A DNA stretch of 64,000 nt from a bacterium (lineage in GTDB: Bacteria > UBA6262), in the NCBI GenBank assembly GCA_028716025.1, contig JAQUQP010000001.1:1-64000 (forward strand). Reading direction: 5' to 3'. Below, piece after piece: positions 42,666 to 53,499 of the stretch. Each line of letters opens with the position of its first letter. Position 1 is the stretch's first letter. A model generated the notes under the pieces. It worked only from the letters and a program-made list of their open reading frames with translations. It ran no database searches and was not told where the DNA came from. Both the position numbers and the translations under genes were made by a program.

Positions 42666-43077
42666 CGAAAAAGTAATGGAACATTTCCGTAATCCGCACA
42701 ATGTGGGCGAGATGGAAAATCCTGATGGCATCGGGCATGTGGGGAATCCTGTTTGTGGTGATATTATGGAGCTATATATAAAGGTAAAAGATGATGTTAT
42801 AACGGATGCCAAATTCAAGACTTTTGGCTGTGGGGCAGCTATTGCTACCAGTTCCATGGTTACGGATATGGTGAAAGGGAAGACCATTCCTGAAGCTCTG
42901 GTTATCTCTAATAAAGCAGTGGCCGAAGCTCTTGGCGGGCTGCCACCGGTTAAAATGCATTGTTCTGTATTGGCGGAACAAGCTCTTAAATCAGCTATCG
43001 ATAATTACTATAAGAAAATAGGTAAGCCTTCACCGGTCAATCCGGATGATATATGCGATGAGCACTGCACGAAATAG
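42652..43077 (+). CDS. iscU: Fe-S cluster scaffold protein IscU/NifU-N
   Basis: A 141-residue scaffold on which [2Fe-2S]/[4Fe-4S] clusters are built with sulfur from a cysteine desulfurase. The three ligand Cys are Cys35 (VGNPVCGDIMELY), Cys60 (FGCGAAIATSSM) and Cys104 (KMHCSVLAEQAL). An Asp at the CGD motif favours cluster release. An extra C-terminal tail ends in CDEHC, giving two more Cys. The matching desulfurase, iscS, is not adjacent but 17 kb downstream. AGGGG precedes ATG 42652, inside the kinase gene. Confidence 0.92.
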   Translation: MSQYSEKVMEHFRNPHNVGEMENPDGIGHVGNPVCGDIMELYIKVKDDVITDAKFKTFGCGAAIATSSMVTDMVKGKTIPEALVISNKAVAEALGGLPPVKMHCSVLAEQALKSAIDNYYKKIGKPSPVNPDDICDEHCTK

Positions 43078-43085
43078 CACTCCCG

Positions 43086-43159
43086 TTAACCTTGTTAAAG
43101 TTAAATTCAACTTGACAGGGTTAATTATTTATGTTATTGTCTACTTATTAGATAGAGAT
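43086..43159 (+). promoter_or_regulatory. Promoter and candidate operators of the DUF39 sulfur genes
   Basis: TTGACA (43112-43117), 17-bp spacer, TATTGT (43135-43140). A dyad overlaps the -35 box: outer TTAACC/GGTTAA (43086-43091, 43119-43124) and inner AAGTT/AACTT (43098-43102, 43109-43113). TAGATAGAGAT (43149-43159) lies just after the -10 and is repeated exactly at 46015-46025 downstream of the Rrf2 gene's promoter. Confidence 0.6.
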
Positions 43160-43193
43160 TATATAATATTTATATTTGGAAGGAGCTGGAACT

Positions 43194-44411
43194 ATGGTTA
43201 AAACCTATGAAGAAATAAATGAGAAAATTAAAAAAGGTCAGGCAGTAGTAGTGACTGCTGAAGAAATAATTGATCTGGTAGCGGAAAAGGGCCTAAAAAA
43301 AGCTACCCATGAAGTGGATGTGGTTACTACAGGTACTTTTGGCCCGATGTGCTCCAGCGGCGTTTTTTTAAATTTTGGGCATTCTACCCCACGTATCAAA
43401 TTAGGCGGTGGACATGCCTATCTTGGTACGGTACCGGTTTATACCGGTTTGGCCGCCGCTGATGTATATATTGGAGCGACCGCTATACCTGATGATGATC
43501 CGCGTAACAAAGTATATCCCGGTGAATTTAACTATGGCGGTGGGCATGTTATTGAAGATCTGGTAGCTGGTAAAGACCTGGTATTAAGCGCTACCGCCTA
43601 TGGGACTGATTGCTACCCGCGTAAAAAACTGGAGACCCTCGTTAATATACAAGATATTAATGAAGCCATACTTTTTAGTCCGCGTAATGCCTACCAAAAT
43701 TATAATTGCGCAGTGAACTTGACTGACAGGATTATTTATACATATATGGGCGTTCTGCAGGCTAATCTTGGCAATGCCAATTTTTGCAGCGCGGCGCAAT
43801 TATCGCCATTGTTGAATGACCCGTTATATAAAACTATCGGTATCGGTACCAGGATCTTCCTGGGTGGCGGTATTGGTTATGTTGCCTGGAATGGCACCCA
43901 GCATAATCCGGCGGTAAAACGCAAAGAGAACGGTGTCCCACAGGCTGGCGCTGGTACTCTTTCGGTGATCGGCGACCTGAAACAAATGAATTCAAAGTAC
44001 TTAAGAGGTGCCTCTTTCCTAGGATATGGTTCCACCTTGACTGTTGGTATTGGTGTGCCTATCCCGATCTTAAATGAAGAGATCTGTCAATATACCGCGG
44101 TCCGGAACCAGGATATTTGGTGCCAGATCGTGGATTATGGCAAAAATTACCCCAATAATATTCCTGGCAGCCTGGGGGAAGTCAACTATGCCCAACTGTT
44201 CAGCGGGCAAATAGAATTCCAGGGTAAAAAGATACCTGCTGCACCGATATCCAGTTATTCTGCGGCCAGGGAGATTGCGGCAACATTAAAAGATTGGATC
44301 AAAAAAGGAAGTTTTGAATTAGCTAAGCCGGTGCAAAATCTGCCTGGCCCTGCTAACGGGATCGTTTCCAAAATATTAAAAGAGAGACCAGTTGCCCCTA
44401 CCATTGAATAA
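43194..44411 (+). CDS. DUF39/HcyBio homocysteine biosynthesis protein
   Basis: A 405-residue protein of the DUF39 (COG1900) family. In methanogens, DUF39 with a NIL-ferredoxin partner converts aspartate semialdehyde and sulfide to homocysteine. Family blocks visible are VVTTGTFGPMCSSGVF, HAYLGTVPVYTG, FNYGGGHVIEDLVAGK, IFLGGGIGYVAWNGTQHNP and GVPIPILNE. A conserved Cys is at 140 in YGTDCYPRK. The start is ATG 43194 with GGAAGGAG upstream. The gene has its own promoter and is followed 64 bp later by the ferredoxin partner. Genetic work in Methanosarcina supports the pathway; activity here is inferred. Confidence 0.88.
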   Translation: MVKTYEEINEKIKKGQAVVVTAEEIIDLVAEKGLKKATHEVDVVTTGTFGPMCSSGVFLNFGHSTPRIKLGGGHAYLGTVPVYTGLAAADVYIGATAIPDDDPRNKVYPGEFNYGGGHVIEDLVAGKDLVLSATAYGTDCYPRKKLETLVNIQDINEAILFSPRNAYQNYNCAVNLTDRIIYTYMGVLQANLGNANFCSAAQLSPLLNDPLYKTIGIGTRIFLGGGIGYVAWNGTQHNPAVKRKENGVPQAGAGTLSVIGDLKQMNSKYLRGASFLGYGSTLTVGIGVPIPILNEEICQYTAVRNQDIWCQIVDYGKNYPNNIPGSLGEVNYAQLFSGQIEFQGKKIPAAPISSYSAAREIAATLKDWIKKGSFELAKPVQNLPGPANGIVSKILKERPVAPTIE

Positions 44412-44475
44412 GGAAAGTTTATAATCTGTGTAATCGCACCAAGAAATCTGGGTAATCAACTTGTAAGGAGGAAAT
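44412..44475. repeat. GATTACACAGATT-family repeat
   Basis: AATCTGTGTAATC near 44423-44435 and AAATCTGGGTAATC at 44443-44456 are reverse-complement copies of the word found at 10720-10765. Confidence 0.45.
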
Positions 44476-44889
44476 ATGGCTATCTGCAGAAGAGTAGTAT
44501 TAAGATTCCCTAAAAACTTAGTAGAGAAACCCTTCGTTTATCATTTGGTAAAAGATTACAATTTGCAATTTAATATCCTCAAAGCCCAGGTGACTCCCTC
44601 TGAAGAAGGGATTATGTCCTTGGAATTAAAAGGACAGAAAGACAATTATAATAAAGGTATAGAATTCCTGACTAAAGCCGGAGTGACTATTGAGCAACTT
44701 GGCCAAAATATCAGTAAGAATGAAGAAAGATGTACCCAGTGCGGTTTGTGTCTTTCGGTTTGTCCGACTCCGGCTCTAGCTTTAGACCATAAAACCAGGC
44801 AGGTCAGTTTCAACAGTAATCATTGCATAGCCTGTGAAATGTGTGTTAAGGTCTGTCCCGTTAAGGCTATGGAAGTGAGATTTGACTGA
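44476..44889 (+). CDS. NIL domain - 2[4Fe-4S] ferredoxin (homocysteine biosynthesis partner)
   Basis: A 137-residue protein. The N-terminal NIL-like domain (about 1-78, RRVVLRFPKNLVEKPFVYHL) resembles the regulatory ligand-binding domain of methionine importers. The C-terminal half carries two [4Fe-4S] motifs, CTQCGLCLSVCP and CIACEMCVKVCP. It is the usual companion of DUF39 (MA1822-like), delivering electrons or sulfur in direct sulfide-to-homocysteine synthesis. A strong AAGGAGG site precedes ATG 44476. The pairing and order match the archaeal operon, which strengthens both calls. Confidence 0.9.
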   Translation: MAICRRVVLRFPKNLVEKPFVYHLVKDYNLQFNILKAQVTPSEEGIMSLELKGQKDNYNKGIEFLTKAGVTIEQLGQNISKNEERCTQCGLCLSVCPTPALALDHKTRQVSFNSNHCIACEMCVKVCPVKAMEVRFD

Positions 44890-44945
44890 AAAACGATTTC
44901 ACAGATTTCTTAAGAAAGAGTACACAGATTTATTAAAGGATCTAT
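44886..44945. repeat. GATTTCACAGATTT-family repeat
   Basis: CGATTTCACAGATTTCTTAA then GTACACAGATTTATTAA lie between the ferredoxin and cysK genes. The words match the GATTACACAGATT family seen at 10720 and 44423. Confidence 0.45.
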
Positions 44946-44979
44946 TCAAAAGATTAGAATTTACTCCGAAGGAGTGATT

Positions 44980-45897
44980 ATGGGTAAACCAGAAATAGCT
45001 AAGGATGTTCTAGGGCTGATCGGGAATACGCCTTTAGTGCAGCTTAATAGGCTCCCGGGAGTTGACGACGCCAAGGTGCTAGTTAAAGTAGAATGTTTCA
45101 ATCCTGGAGGCAGCATTAAGGACAGAATTTGCCTGGCCATGATCACTGACGCGGAAGAAAGAGGTTTATTGAAACCAGGCGGAACTATTGTTGAACCAAC
45201 CAGCGGTAATACCGGTATCGGTCTGGCTTTGGTAGCTGCGGTCAAAGGTTACCATTTGATACTGACCATGCCGGATACGATGAGCATAGAAAGGCGAAAA
45301 TTGCTGGTTTTTTACGGAGCGGAAGTAATCTTGACTCCGGGTGAAGAGGGAATGAAGGGTTCGATCAGAAAAGCTTCAGAATTGAAAGAAAAGAATGGAT
45401 ATTATATGCCTCAACAGTTCAATAATCCGGCTAATCCGGAAATACACCGGCAAACTACGGCTAAAGAAATCATCATGGCCACTGGAGGAAAACTAGATGC
45501 CTTTATAGCCGGGGTCGGAACCGGTGGAACTATTACTGGAGTGGGAGAAGTTTTAAAAAAGGATATTTCTACTAATATTAAAATAATAGCAGTGGAGCCG
45601 GAGAGCAGCGCTGTGCTGAGCGGGAAAGAGCCAGGACATCATCATATACAAGGGATAGGTGCGGGGTTCATTCCCCTGGTAATGAATACTAAGATAGTAG
45701 ATGAAGTAATTACCGTATCCGATGAAGATGCTGTGGCTATGGCCAGGAGATTAGCTGCGGAAGAGGGTTTGTTAGCGGGGATATCGGCTGGGGCAAACGT
45801 TTTTGCCGCTTTAAAAGTAGCCAAAGAGCTGGCAAAAGGAAAAACAGTCGTAACGATTTTGCCAGATACCAGCGAACGCTACCTAAGCGTGTTGTAG
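44980..45897 (+). CDS. cysK: Cysteine synthase (O-acetylserine sulfhydrylase), copy 1
   Basis: A 305-residue fold-type II PLP enzyme that makes cysteine from O-acetylserine and sulfide. The PLP Lys47 is in [24 protein letters not shown] binds substrate carboxylate and VGTGGTITG binds the PLP phosphate. It shows the expected [10 protein letters not shown] and [12 protein letters not shown] blocks. ATG 44980 follows GAAGGAG at correct spacing. It lies between the DUF39 pair and an Rrf2 regulator. In Firmicutes, CysK partners the Rrf2 protein CymR, so the adjacency may be functional (inference). Confidence 0.92.
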   Translation: MGKPEIAKDVLGLIGNTPLVQLNRLPGVDDAKVLVKVECFNPGGSIKDRICLAMITDAEERGLLKPGGTIVEPTSGNTGIGLALVAAVKGYHLILTMPDTMSIERRKLLVFYGAEVILTPGEEGMKGSIRKASELKEKNGYYMPQQFNNPANPEIHRQTTAKEIIMATGGKLDAFIAGVGTGGTITGVGEVLKKDISTNIKIIAVEPESSAVLSGKEPGHHHIQGIGAGFIPLVMNTKIVDEVITVSDEDAVAMARRLAAEEGLLAGISAGANVFAALKVAKELAKGKTVVTILPDTSERYLSVL

Positions 45898-45921
45898 TTA
45901 TAATCTCCGTAATCTGTACTT

Positions 45922-45950
45922 AGAATCCCTGCCTGACGGCAGACAGGCGC
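45922..45950. repeat. REP-like palindrome
   Basis: CCCTGCCTGACGGCAGACAGG is an imperfect palindrome similar to the perfect-arm copy at 63441-63462 (CCCTGCCTACCGGCAGGCAG...). Confidence 0.55.
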
Positions 45951-45976
45951 GTAATCTTCTTTATTAAAAATAGTGC

Positions 45977-46025
45977 TTGACAATATTTGAGTAGTATGAT
46001 ATATGTATATTAAGTAGATAGAGAT
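45977..46025 (+). promoter_or_regulatory. Promoter and shared 11-mer of the Rrf2-metY unit
   Basis: TTGACA (45977-45982), 17-bp spacer, TATATG (46000-46005). TAGATAGAGAT at 46015-46025 is identical, and at nearly identical spacing, to that at 43149-43159. It is a candidate site for the Rrf2 regulator. Confidence 0.55.
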
Positions 46026-46053
46026 AGTAGTATTTATTGAGAGGAATTAAGAA

Positions 46054-47864
<1,811 letters not shown>

Positions 47865-47892
47865 CCGCAAAAATTAAAACGAGGTGAATAAA

Positions 47893-48831
47893 ATGAGCAG
47901 GATTTATGAAGACATAACCAAAACTATAGGACATACACCTTTAGTAAGAATAAACCAATTGGCACGAAATAGCACATCCAGCATACTCGTAAAGCTGGAA
48001 TCTTTTAATCCTTTATCCAGCGTTAAGGACCGTATCGGCGTAGCCATGATCGAAGCTGGGGAAAGAGCCGGCTTACTGAAACATGATACAGTAATTATCG
48101 AGCCGACTAGCGGCAATACAGGTATTGCTTTGGCCTTCGTAGCTGCTGCTAAAGGATACAGGCTTATCCTGACCATGCCTGAAACTATGAGTCTGGAACG
48201 CCGGCAATTGCTGAAAATATTCGGGGCAGAGCTAGTGTTGACCGAGGGAGCCAAAGGAATGCGCGGTGCCATAGAAAAAGCAGAGGAACTGGCTAAAAAT
48301 ACGCCTCATAGTTTTATGCCGCAACAGTTCAATAATACAGCTAATCCGGAAATCCACCGAAAAACGACGGCTGAAGAGATCTGGAAAGATACTAACGGGA
48401 AAGTTGATTATTTTATTGCTGGTATAGGTACCGGAGGCACGATTACCGGAGTAGGTGAAGTGCTGAAAAAAAGGAATCCGCAGGTAAAAATAATTGCCGT
48501 GGAGCCAAAAGATTCACCGGTATTAAGTGGAGGCAAGCCCGGAGCGCATAAAATCCAGGGTATAGGCGCCGGATTTGTGCCTAATATTTTAAATACTAAA
48601 GTTTATGATGAAATAATCCAAGTGGCCAATGAAGATGCTGGTAAAGTTGCGCGGCAACTGGCTAAGGAAGAGGGAATATTGGCCGGGATCTCCAGCGGAG
48701 CAGCACTGTGGGCTGCCCTGGAAGTGGCCAAACGTCCTGAGGCGGTAGGTAAAACAATAGTAGTGATTTTACCGGATACCGGGGAAAGATATTTGTCTAC
48801 GTGGTTGTTCGCAGAGCAAGTCCCTGATTAG
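47893..48831 (+). CDS. cysK: Cysteine synthase, copy 2
   Basis: A 312-residue PLP enzyme similar to copy 1. Lys45 is in [12 protein letters not shown] and the carboxylate loop is [12 protein letters not shown]. The [15 protein letters not shown] phosphate loop is conserved between copies. The lysine context and lengths differ enough that this is an old duplication. Possibly one copy prefers O-acetylserine and the other O-phosphoserine or a different sulfur donor; sequence alone does not decide. ATG 47893 is used, with GAGGTG upstream; an in-frame GTG lies 9 bases earlier. Confidence 0.9.
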   Translation: MSRIYEDITKTIGHTPLVRINQLARNSTSSILVKLESFNPLSSVKDRIGVAMIEAGERAGLLKHDTVIIEPTSGNTGIALAFVAAAKGYRLILTMPETMSLERRQLLKIFGAELVLTEGAKGMRGAIEKAEELAKNTPHSFMPQQFNNTANPEIHRKTTAEEIWKDTNGKVDYFIAGIGTGGTITGVGEVLKKRNPQVKIIAVEPKDSPVLSGGKPGAHKIQGIGAGFVPNILNTKVYDEIIQVANEDAGKVARQLAKEEGILAGISSGAALWAALEVAKRPEAVGKTIVVILPDTGERYLSTWLFAEQVPD

Positions 48832-48840
48832 GAGTTGTCA

Positions 48841-50016
48841 ATGAGTAAGAAAAATAGTATCGAGAAGGTCGATAAAAAATATTTTAATTTTGCCGAGCCG
48901 CCCCATGAGTTGATTCTTGAGTCTGGAGAGAAGATTGGCCCGATCAAAGTGGCTTATGAAACCTACGGCACATTGAATGAAGGTAAAAGCAATGCTATAT
49001 TGGTAGAACATGCCTTTTCCGGTGATGCCCATGCGGCCGGATACTATGAAGGGGATGATAAACCTGGCTGGTGGGACGAGCTGATCGGTCCGGGGAAGGC
49101 TCTGGATACGGATAAATATTTTATTATTTGCTCCAATGTTATAGGAGGCTGCAGAGGAAGCTCTGGCCCGTCGACGATCAATACGCAAACTAGCAAACCC
49201 TATGCTCTCTCTTTTCCCGTTATAACGATTGCGGATATGGTTAAAGTGCAAAAACATTTAGTTGACCATTTGGGTATTGCTAAATTACTAAGCGTAATCG
49301 GCGGCTCAATGGGAGGAATGCAGGTCCTGCAATGGGTAGCCTCGTATCCTGAGCATATCCTTTCTGCTATCCCCATAGCTACGACGCTAAAGCACTCCCC
49401 CCAGCAGATCGCTTTTGATGAAGTCGGGAGGCAGGCGGTGATGGCTGATCCGGCGTGGTTAAACGGTAATTATTATGATTTTGGCCAACCAGAGCGAGGA
49501 TTGGCTGTGGCTCGAATGATCGGGCACATCACTTATATGAGTGATCGGTCCATGGAGGAGAAATTCTCGCGTAAGCTGAAAGAAAAGAACAAGAACTTGA
49601 AATTTACTTCTGATTTTGAGGTAGAAGGTTATTTGAAATATCGCGGCGATACTTTTGTCAAACGATTCGACGCGAATTCTTATCTTTATATAACCAAAGC
49701 AATGGACTATTTCGATCTCTCAGGAGACAAACTGATCCCAAAAAAGAAAAAACCAGGGATCAGGTTCCTGGTGATCGCTTTTAAATCTGATTGGCTCTAT
49801 CCGGCTTACCAATCGCAAGAGATCGTCAAATTGTTGAAAGCGCGCAATATTAATACCACTTATTGCGAAATAGATTCAACCTATGGCCATGATGCTTTCC
49901 TGGTCGAGATAGAAAAGGAATCGCACCTGATCAAACATTTTTTGCGCAGTGTATCCGGCCCGCCTAGACTCAGCGAGGCTGGTGAAAAGGGAGAAGTAAA
50001 TGAGTATTCAAGCTAA
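48841..50016 (+). CDS. metX: Homoserine O-acetyltransferase MetX
   Basis: A 391-residue alpha/beta-hydrolase fold acyltransferase. It starts with the family block [20 protein letters not shown]. The nucleophile Ser156 is in [12 protein letters not shown]. Oxyanion and HGDHDAF-like His residues appear in the C-terminal YGHDAFLVE. It makes O-acetylhomoserine (or O-succinylhomoserine) for MetY. TAGGAG at 48829-48834 sets ATG 48841. It overlaps metW by 17 nt, the classic metX-metW arrangement. Confidence 0.93.
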   Translation: MSKKNSIEKVDKKYFNFAEPPHELILESGEKIGPIKVAYETYGTLNEGKSNAILVEHAFSGDAHAAGYYEGDDKPGWWDELIGPGKALDTDKYFIICSNVIGGCRGSSGPSTINTQTSKPYALSFPVITIADMVKVQKHLVDHLGIAKLLSVIGGSMGGMQVLQWVASYPEHILSAIPIATTLKHSPQQIAFDEVGRQAVMADPAWLNGNYYDFGQPERGLAVARMIGHITYMSDRSMEEKFSRKLKEKNKNLKFTSDFEVEGYLKYRGDTFVKRFDANSYLYITKAMDYFDLSGDKLIPKKKKPGIRFLVIAFKSDWLYPAYQSQEIVKLLKARNINTTYCEIDSTYGHDAFLVEIEKESHLIKHFLRSVSGPPRLSEAGEKGEVNEYSS

Positions 50017-50602
50017 CGGCATTAGTTTCGAGCACCGGTTGATCACAGACTTGGTCAGCCCTAAATCCACGATCCTGGACCTTGGTTGCGGTGATGGGGA
50101 GCTATTAGCTTATTTAGCAAAGAAGAAACAAGTGGAAGGCCAAGGTATAGAAATTGATGAGCAAGCTATTTATAAGTGTGTGGCCAAAGGCCTAAGCGTG
50201 TTTCATGGCGATCTCGATTCTGGACTGAGAGACTGGGGCGACCGGTCCTTTGACTATGTGATCTTGAACCAAAGTCTCCAACAAGTGATCTATCCTGATA
50301 CGGTTTTACAAGAAGCTTTACGTCTGGGAAAGGAAGTAATCGTGGGATTTCCCAACTTCGTTCATTTTAAAGCCCGTTGGCAATTGGCTTTTTGCGGGCG
50401 TGTCCCAGTGACCCCGGCTTTGCCCTTTGAGTGGTTTAATACACCCAATTTACATTTCCTAAGCTTACTGGACTTTGAAAATTATTGCGCGAAACGGGAG
50501 ATAACCGTAAAGAAAAAGATCTTCATCAACGATAGCAGGATCATCAAGTTCTTACCGAACCTGCGGGCAGAAACAGGGATCTATTTGATCAAAAAGGATT
50601 AA
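50000..50602 (+). CDS. metW: Methionine biosynthesis protein MetW
   Basis: A 200-residue SAM-methyltransferase-fold protein. It has the SAM loop [15 protein letters not shown] and MetW-specific blocks [27 protein letters not shown] and [17 protein letters not shown]. MetW is found with MetX and is required for or stimulates homoserine acylation in proteobacteria. It overlaps metX, so translation is coupled. Confidence 0.92.
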   Translation: MSIQANGISFEHRLITDLVSPKSTILDLGCGDGELLAYLAKKKQVEGQGIEIDEQAIYKCVAKGLSVFHGDLDSGLRDWGDRSFDYVILNQSLQQVIYPDTVLQEALRLGKEVIVGFPNFVHFKARWQLAFCGRVPVTPALPFEWFNTPNLHFLSLLDFENYCAKREITVKKKIFINDSRIIKFLPNLRAETGIYLIKKD

Positions 50603-50604
50603 GC

Positions 50605-51963
50605 ATGGTTATAGCAAATAATATTTTGGAAACTATCGGCAGGACACCGCTGATAAAACTGAACAGCCTGGCTAAAGAAATTAAGTCGGTAATTTATGTT
50701 AAAGTTGAATTCTTTAATCCTGGCGGCAGTATCAAGGACCGTATCGGGCTAGCGATGATCGAAGCAGCTGAAAATACCGGCCTGCTAAAGCCGGGAGGGA
50801 CTATTATAGAAGCCACGGCTGGTAATACCGGTGTGGGACTGGCGTTGGTGGCGGCAGTGAAGAAATACCGTTGCATCTTTGTTATGCCTGACAAAATGAG
50901 CCAGGATAAGGTTAATCTTTTAAAAGCGTATGGCGCAGAAGTAGTGATCACCCCAACTTCTGTCCCGCCTGATTCCCCGGATAGTTATAACGGTGTGGCT
51001 GAACGGTTGTCCAGGGAAATTCCTGGGGCTTTCCGGCCTAACCAGTTTGCTAATCCGGATAATCCTCAAGCGCATTATTTTAGTACCGGACCGGAGATAT
51101 GGAAAGATAGCGATGGGTTGGTAGACGTTTTTGTCGCCGGCATGGGTACAGGAGGTACAATTTCCGGCACAGCTAAATACTTGAAGGAAAAAAATCCCGG
51201 CATAGTAGTGGTAGGAGCTGATCCAGAAGGATCGATCCTCTCGGGGGACAGTCCGCATTCTTATAAAGTAGAAGGGATCGGTGAAGATTTTATCCCTAAG
51301 GCTTTTAACCGGCAGTTGGTTGATGAAATGATCAGAGTAAACGATAAAGAATCTTTCAATATTGCCCGCCGGTTGGCTAGGGAAGAGGGTATTTTAGCCG
51401 GCGGATCGGCTGGGACAGCATTGGCAGGCGCCTTGAAATACGCGCAGCGCCTGGAACAACCTAAATTCATCGTAGTATTACTTCCCGATACAGGAAGGAA
51501 CTATTTATCTAAAATATTTTCCGATAGCTGGATGCAAGAAAATGGTTTCTGGGAAGGGGCGGCGGTTAGAAGAGTAGCAGTAAAGAATATTCTATCGGTT
51601 AAACAGGAATTACCGGCTTTGATCTCGCTAAATCCCAAAGATAAATTGAATACTGCGGTTAAAGTGATGCATGCTTACAGCATCTCCCAATTGCCAGTCA
51701 TAGACCACGGCCAGTTAGTCGGTAGTCTGGATGAAGCGTCGCTAATGAAATTTTCCCATGACAGTATTGATTTTGCCCAGCAGGAGATAGGTCCGGTAAT
51801 GGGGAAAGCTCTCCCCGCTGTAGACGAAGAAACAGAAATAGGAGAAGCTTACCGGGTCTTACTTTCCGGAAGTACCGGAATAATTATTACCAGGAGCGGT
51901 TATCCATTAGGAGTGTTAACGAGGACCGACTTGATAAATTACTGGATAAGTCATAAGGAGTAG
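50605..51963 (+). CDS. Cystathionine beta-synthase with C-terminal CBS domain pair
   Basis: A 452-residue PLP enzyme. The catalytic part (about 1-320) has Lys44 in [12 protein letters not shown] and EATAGNTGVGLA. The CBS-type block MPDKMSQDKVNLLKAYGAEV separates it from CysK. The C-terminal ~125 residues contain two CBS modules (ISQLPVIDHGQLVGSLDE; GIIITRSGYPLGVLTRTDLI), which in eukaryotic enzymes bind SAM. There is no heme-binding N-terminal extension. It condenses homocysteine with serine (or acetylserine) to cystathionine, the first transsulfuration step. It is followed 2 bp later by the gamma-enzyme. Confidence 0.9.
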   Translation: MVIANNILETIGRTPLIKLNSLAKEIKSVIYVKVEFFNPGGSIKDRIGLAMIEAAENTGLLKPGGTIIEATAGNTGVGLALVAAVKKYRCIFVMPDKMSQDKVNLLKAYGAEVVITPTSVPPDSPDSYNGVAERLSREIPGAFRPNQFANPDNPQAHYFSTGPEIWKDSDGLVDVFVAGMGTGGTISGTAKYLKEKNPGIVVVGADPEGSILSGDSPHSYKVEGIGEDFIPKAFNRQLVDEMIRVNDKESFNIARRLAREEGILAGGSAGTALAGALKYAQRLEQPKFIVVLLPDTGRNYLSKIFSDSWMQENGFWEGAAVRRVAVKNILSVKQELPALISLNPKDKLNTAVKVMHAYSISQLPVIDHGQLVGSLDEASLMKFSHDSIDFAQQEIGPVMGKALPAVDEETEIGEAYRVLLSGSTGIIITRSGYPLGVLTRTDLINYWISHKE

Positions 51964-51965
51964 AC

Positions 51966-53063
51966 ATGAAATTTACCACTAAAGCTATCCACTCAGGACA
52001 AAAACCTGATCCTCAAACCGGAGCAGTTATAGTCCCTGTATATCAAACCTCTACTTTTCAACAGGATGCTGTTGGTGAGCATAAAGGCTATGAATACTCG
52101 CGTACTGATAATCCGACCAGGAAAGCTTTAGAAGAGGTACTGGCTACCTTGGAATCCGGGAAATATGGACTGGCTTTTGCTTCGGGTGTGGCGGCGACCA
52201 CTGCTGTATTTAATCTTTTGCAAAAAGGTGACCATATTATAGTAGGGGATGATATTTACGGTGGCACATACCGCCTTCTAGAAAAAGTATTCAAGCGCTG
52301 GGGATTACAAGTTACCTACGCTGATGTCGATGATCTTAACTCTTTTAATAAAGCGATCCAGAAGAACACTAAAATGGTCTGGATAGAAACTCCCACTAAT
52401 CCACTTTTGAAAACGATCGATATTGGCAGGTTAGCAAAGAAACTAATAAATAGGAAGATATTACTGGCGGTTGATAATACCTTTGCCAGTCCATATTTCC
52501 AGCGTCCGCTGGAGCTGGGGGCGGATATAGTGGTGCACAGTACTACCAAGTATTTAGCTGGCCATAGTGATGTGATAGGCGGGGCGGTCCTGACAAATAG
52601 GGAAGACTTGTATCAATCCCTTAAATTCTATCAGAATGCCGCTGGCGCAGTCCCCGGTATCTGGGATAGCTGGTTGGTTTTGCGTGGTGTAAAAACATTG
52701 TCTGTCCGGATGAGAGAGCATGACCGCAATGGCAAATACCTGGTAAAATTCCTGAGAAAACATACGCGGATTGAAAAAGTTTATTATCCGGGCTTCGGCG
52801 GGATGATCAGTTTTGAATTGAAAGGCGGTTTTCCAGCAGTAGAGAGAGCCCTGGCTAAGCTTAAAATATTCCTCTTGGCGGAAAGCTTGGGCGGGGTGGA
52901 ATCACTGGTTTGCTATCCTCCTAGAATGACCCATGGTTCGATCCCTAGTAAGGAGAGGCTTAAGAGAGGGATCAAAGATAACTTAATCAGGCTATCGGTC
53001 GGTATTGAAGATAAAACGGATTTAAAAGAAGATATTAAACAAGCTTTAAGTCAAGGTAGATAA
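51966..53063 (+). CDS. Cystathionine gamma-lyase/gamma-synthase with internal in-frame deletion
   Basis: A 365-residue fold-type I PLP enzyme. The PLP Lys195 is in HSTTKYLAGHSDVIGG; the block YGGTYRLLEKVFKRWG is typical of MetB/CGL. Near 52780-52803 the chain runs VYYPGFGGMISFELKGG; most relatives have about 16 extra residues between the PG and the GFGGM. It therefore looks like an in-frame deletion of a surface segment. Next to cystathionine beta-synthase, the gamma-lyase role (cysteine from cystathionine) is favoured; gamma-synthase activity is the alternative. Confidence 0.85.
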   Translation: MKFTTKAIHSGQKPDPQTGAVIVPVYQTSTFQQDAVGEHKGYEYSRTDNPTRKALEEVLATLESGKYGLAFASGVAATTAVFNLLQKGDHIIVGDDIYGGTYRLLEKVFKRWGLQVTYADVDDLNSFNKAIQKNTKMVWIETPTNPLLKTIDIGRLAKKLINRKILLAVDNTFASPYFQRPLELGADIVVHSTTKYLAGHSDVIGGAVLTNREDLYQSLKFYQNAAGAVPGIWDSWLVLRGVKTLSVRMREHDRNGKYLVKFLRKHTRIEKVYYPGFGGMISFELKGGFPAVERALAKLKIFLLAESLGGVESLVCYPPRMTHGSIPSKERLKRGIKDNLIRLSVGIEDKTDLKEDIKQALSQGR

Positions 53064-53123
53064 AAGTCAATAAAATCAAGAGCTTGCCGCTTCTCCGGAA
53101 AGAAGAAAAGTGTTACAAAGGTA

Positions 53124-53170
53124 ATAGGTGGGGGTAGTTATTAATCACTTGACATAGGGTGGGGGGGTAT
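53124..53170 (+). promoter_or_regulatory. Two candidate CsoR operators around the copper-operon promoter
   Basis: ATAGGTGGGGGTA (53124-53136) and ATAGGGTGGGGGGGTAT (53154-53170) are G-tract sites flanked by AT ends like CsoR/RcnR operators. TTGACA (53149-53154) lies between them and the second site fills the -35/-10 spacer, so repressor binding would block polymerase. Confidence 0.6.
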
Positions 53171-53198
53171 GGTATGTTTATACTGGGAGGTACAGCCT

Positions 53199-53498
53199 AT
53201 GACTAAATCAAAGAAAGCCCAGCAGACGACACATAATGAGCAATTGGAGTTTTTAAGAAAGATCGAGGGGCAAATTCGCGGGATTCAGAAGATGATCGAG
53301 GAAAAGCGTTATTGTGTAGATATTATGACGCAATTACACTCGATCATTGGCGCTTTGTATCGCATTGAGAATGAAATATTCAAAAAGCATATTAATGGCT
53401 GCGTGATTAATTGTTTACAGGGAAAATCGGAAGTGGAAAAGCAGAAGAAGATAGAAGAAATAGTGGATTTGATCGCGAGGTTCAGGAAGGCAGCTTAA
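53199..53498 (+). CDS. csoR: CsoR-family copper-sensing repressor
   Basis: A 99-residue helical repressor of the DUF156/CsoR family. The Cu(I) ligands are Cys39 (KRYCVDIMTQ), His64 and Cys68 (KKHINGCV), the C-H-C set of copper-sensing members. The IEGQIRGIQKMIEE block is present. Copper binding should release it from DNA and switch on the downstream efflux genes. ATG 53199 is preferred, with GGGAGG at 53186-53190. A longer in-frame start at 53169 would include the operator. Confidence 0.9.
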   Translation: MTKSKKAQQTTHNEQLEFLRKIEGQIRGIQKMIEEKRYCVDIMTQLHSIIGALYRIENEIFKKHINGCVINCLQGKSEVEKQKKIEEIVDLIARFRKAA

Positions 53499-53499
53499 A

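Noticed and set aside
45922..45950. Possible intrinsic terminator after cysK
   Set aside because: The palindrome is not followed by a T-run and matches a dispersed REP-like sequence at 63441.
53169..53198. Ten-residue N-terminal extension of CsoR from an upstream in-frame start
   Set aside because: It would begin inside the operator and promoter, and ATG 53199 has a well-spaced GGGAGG.
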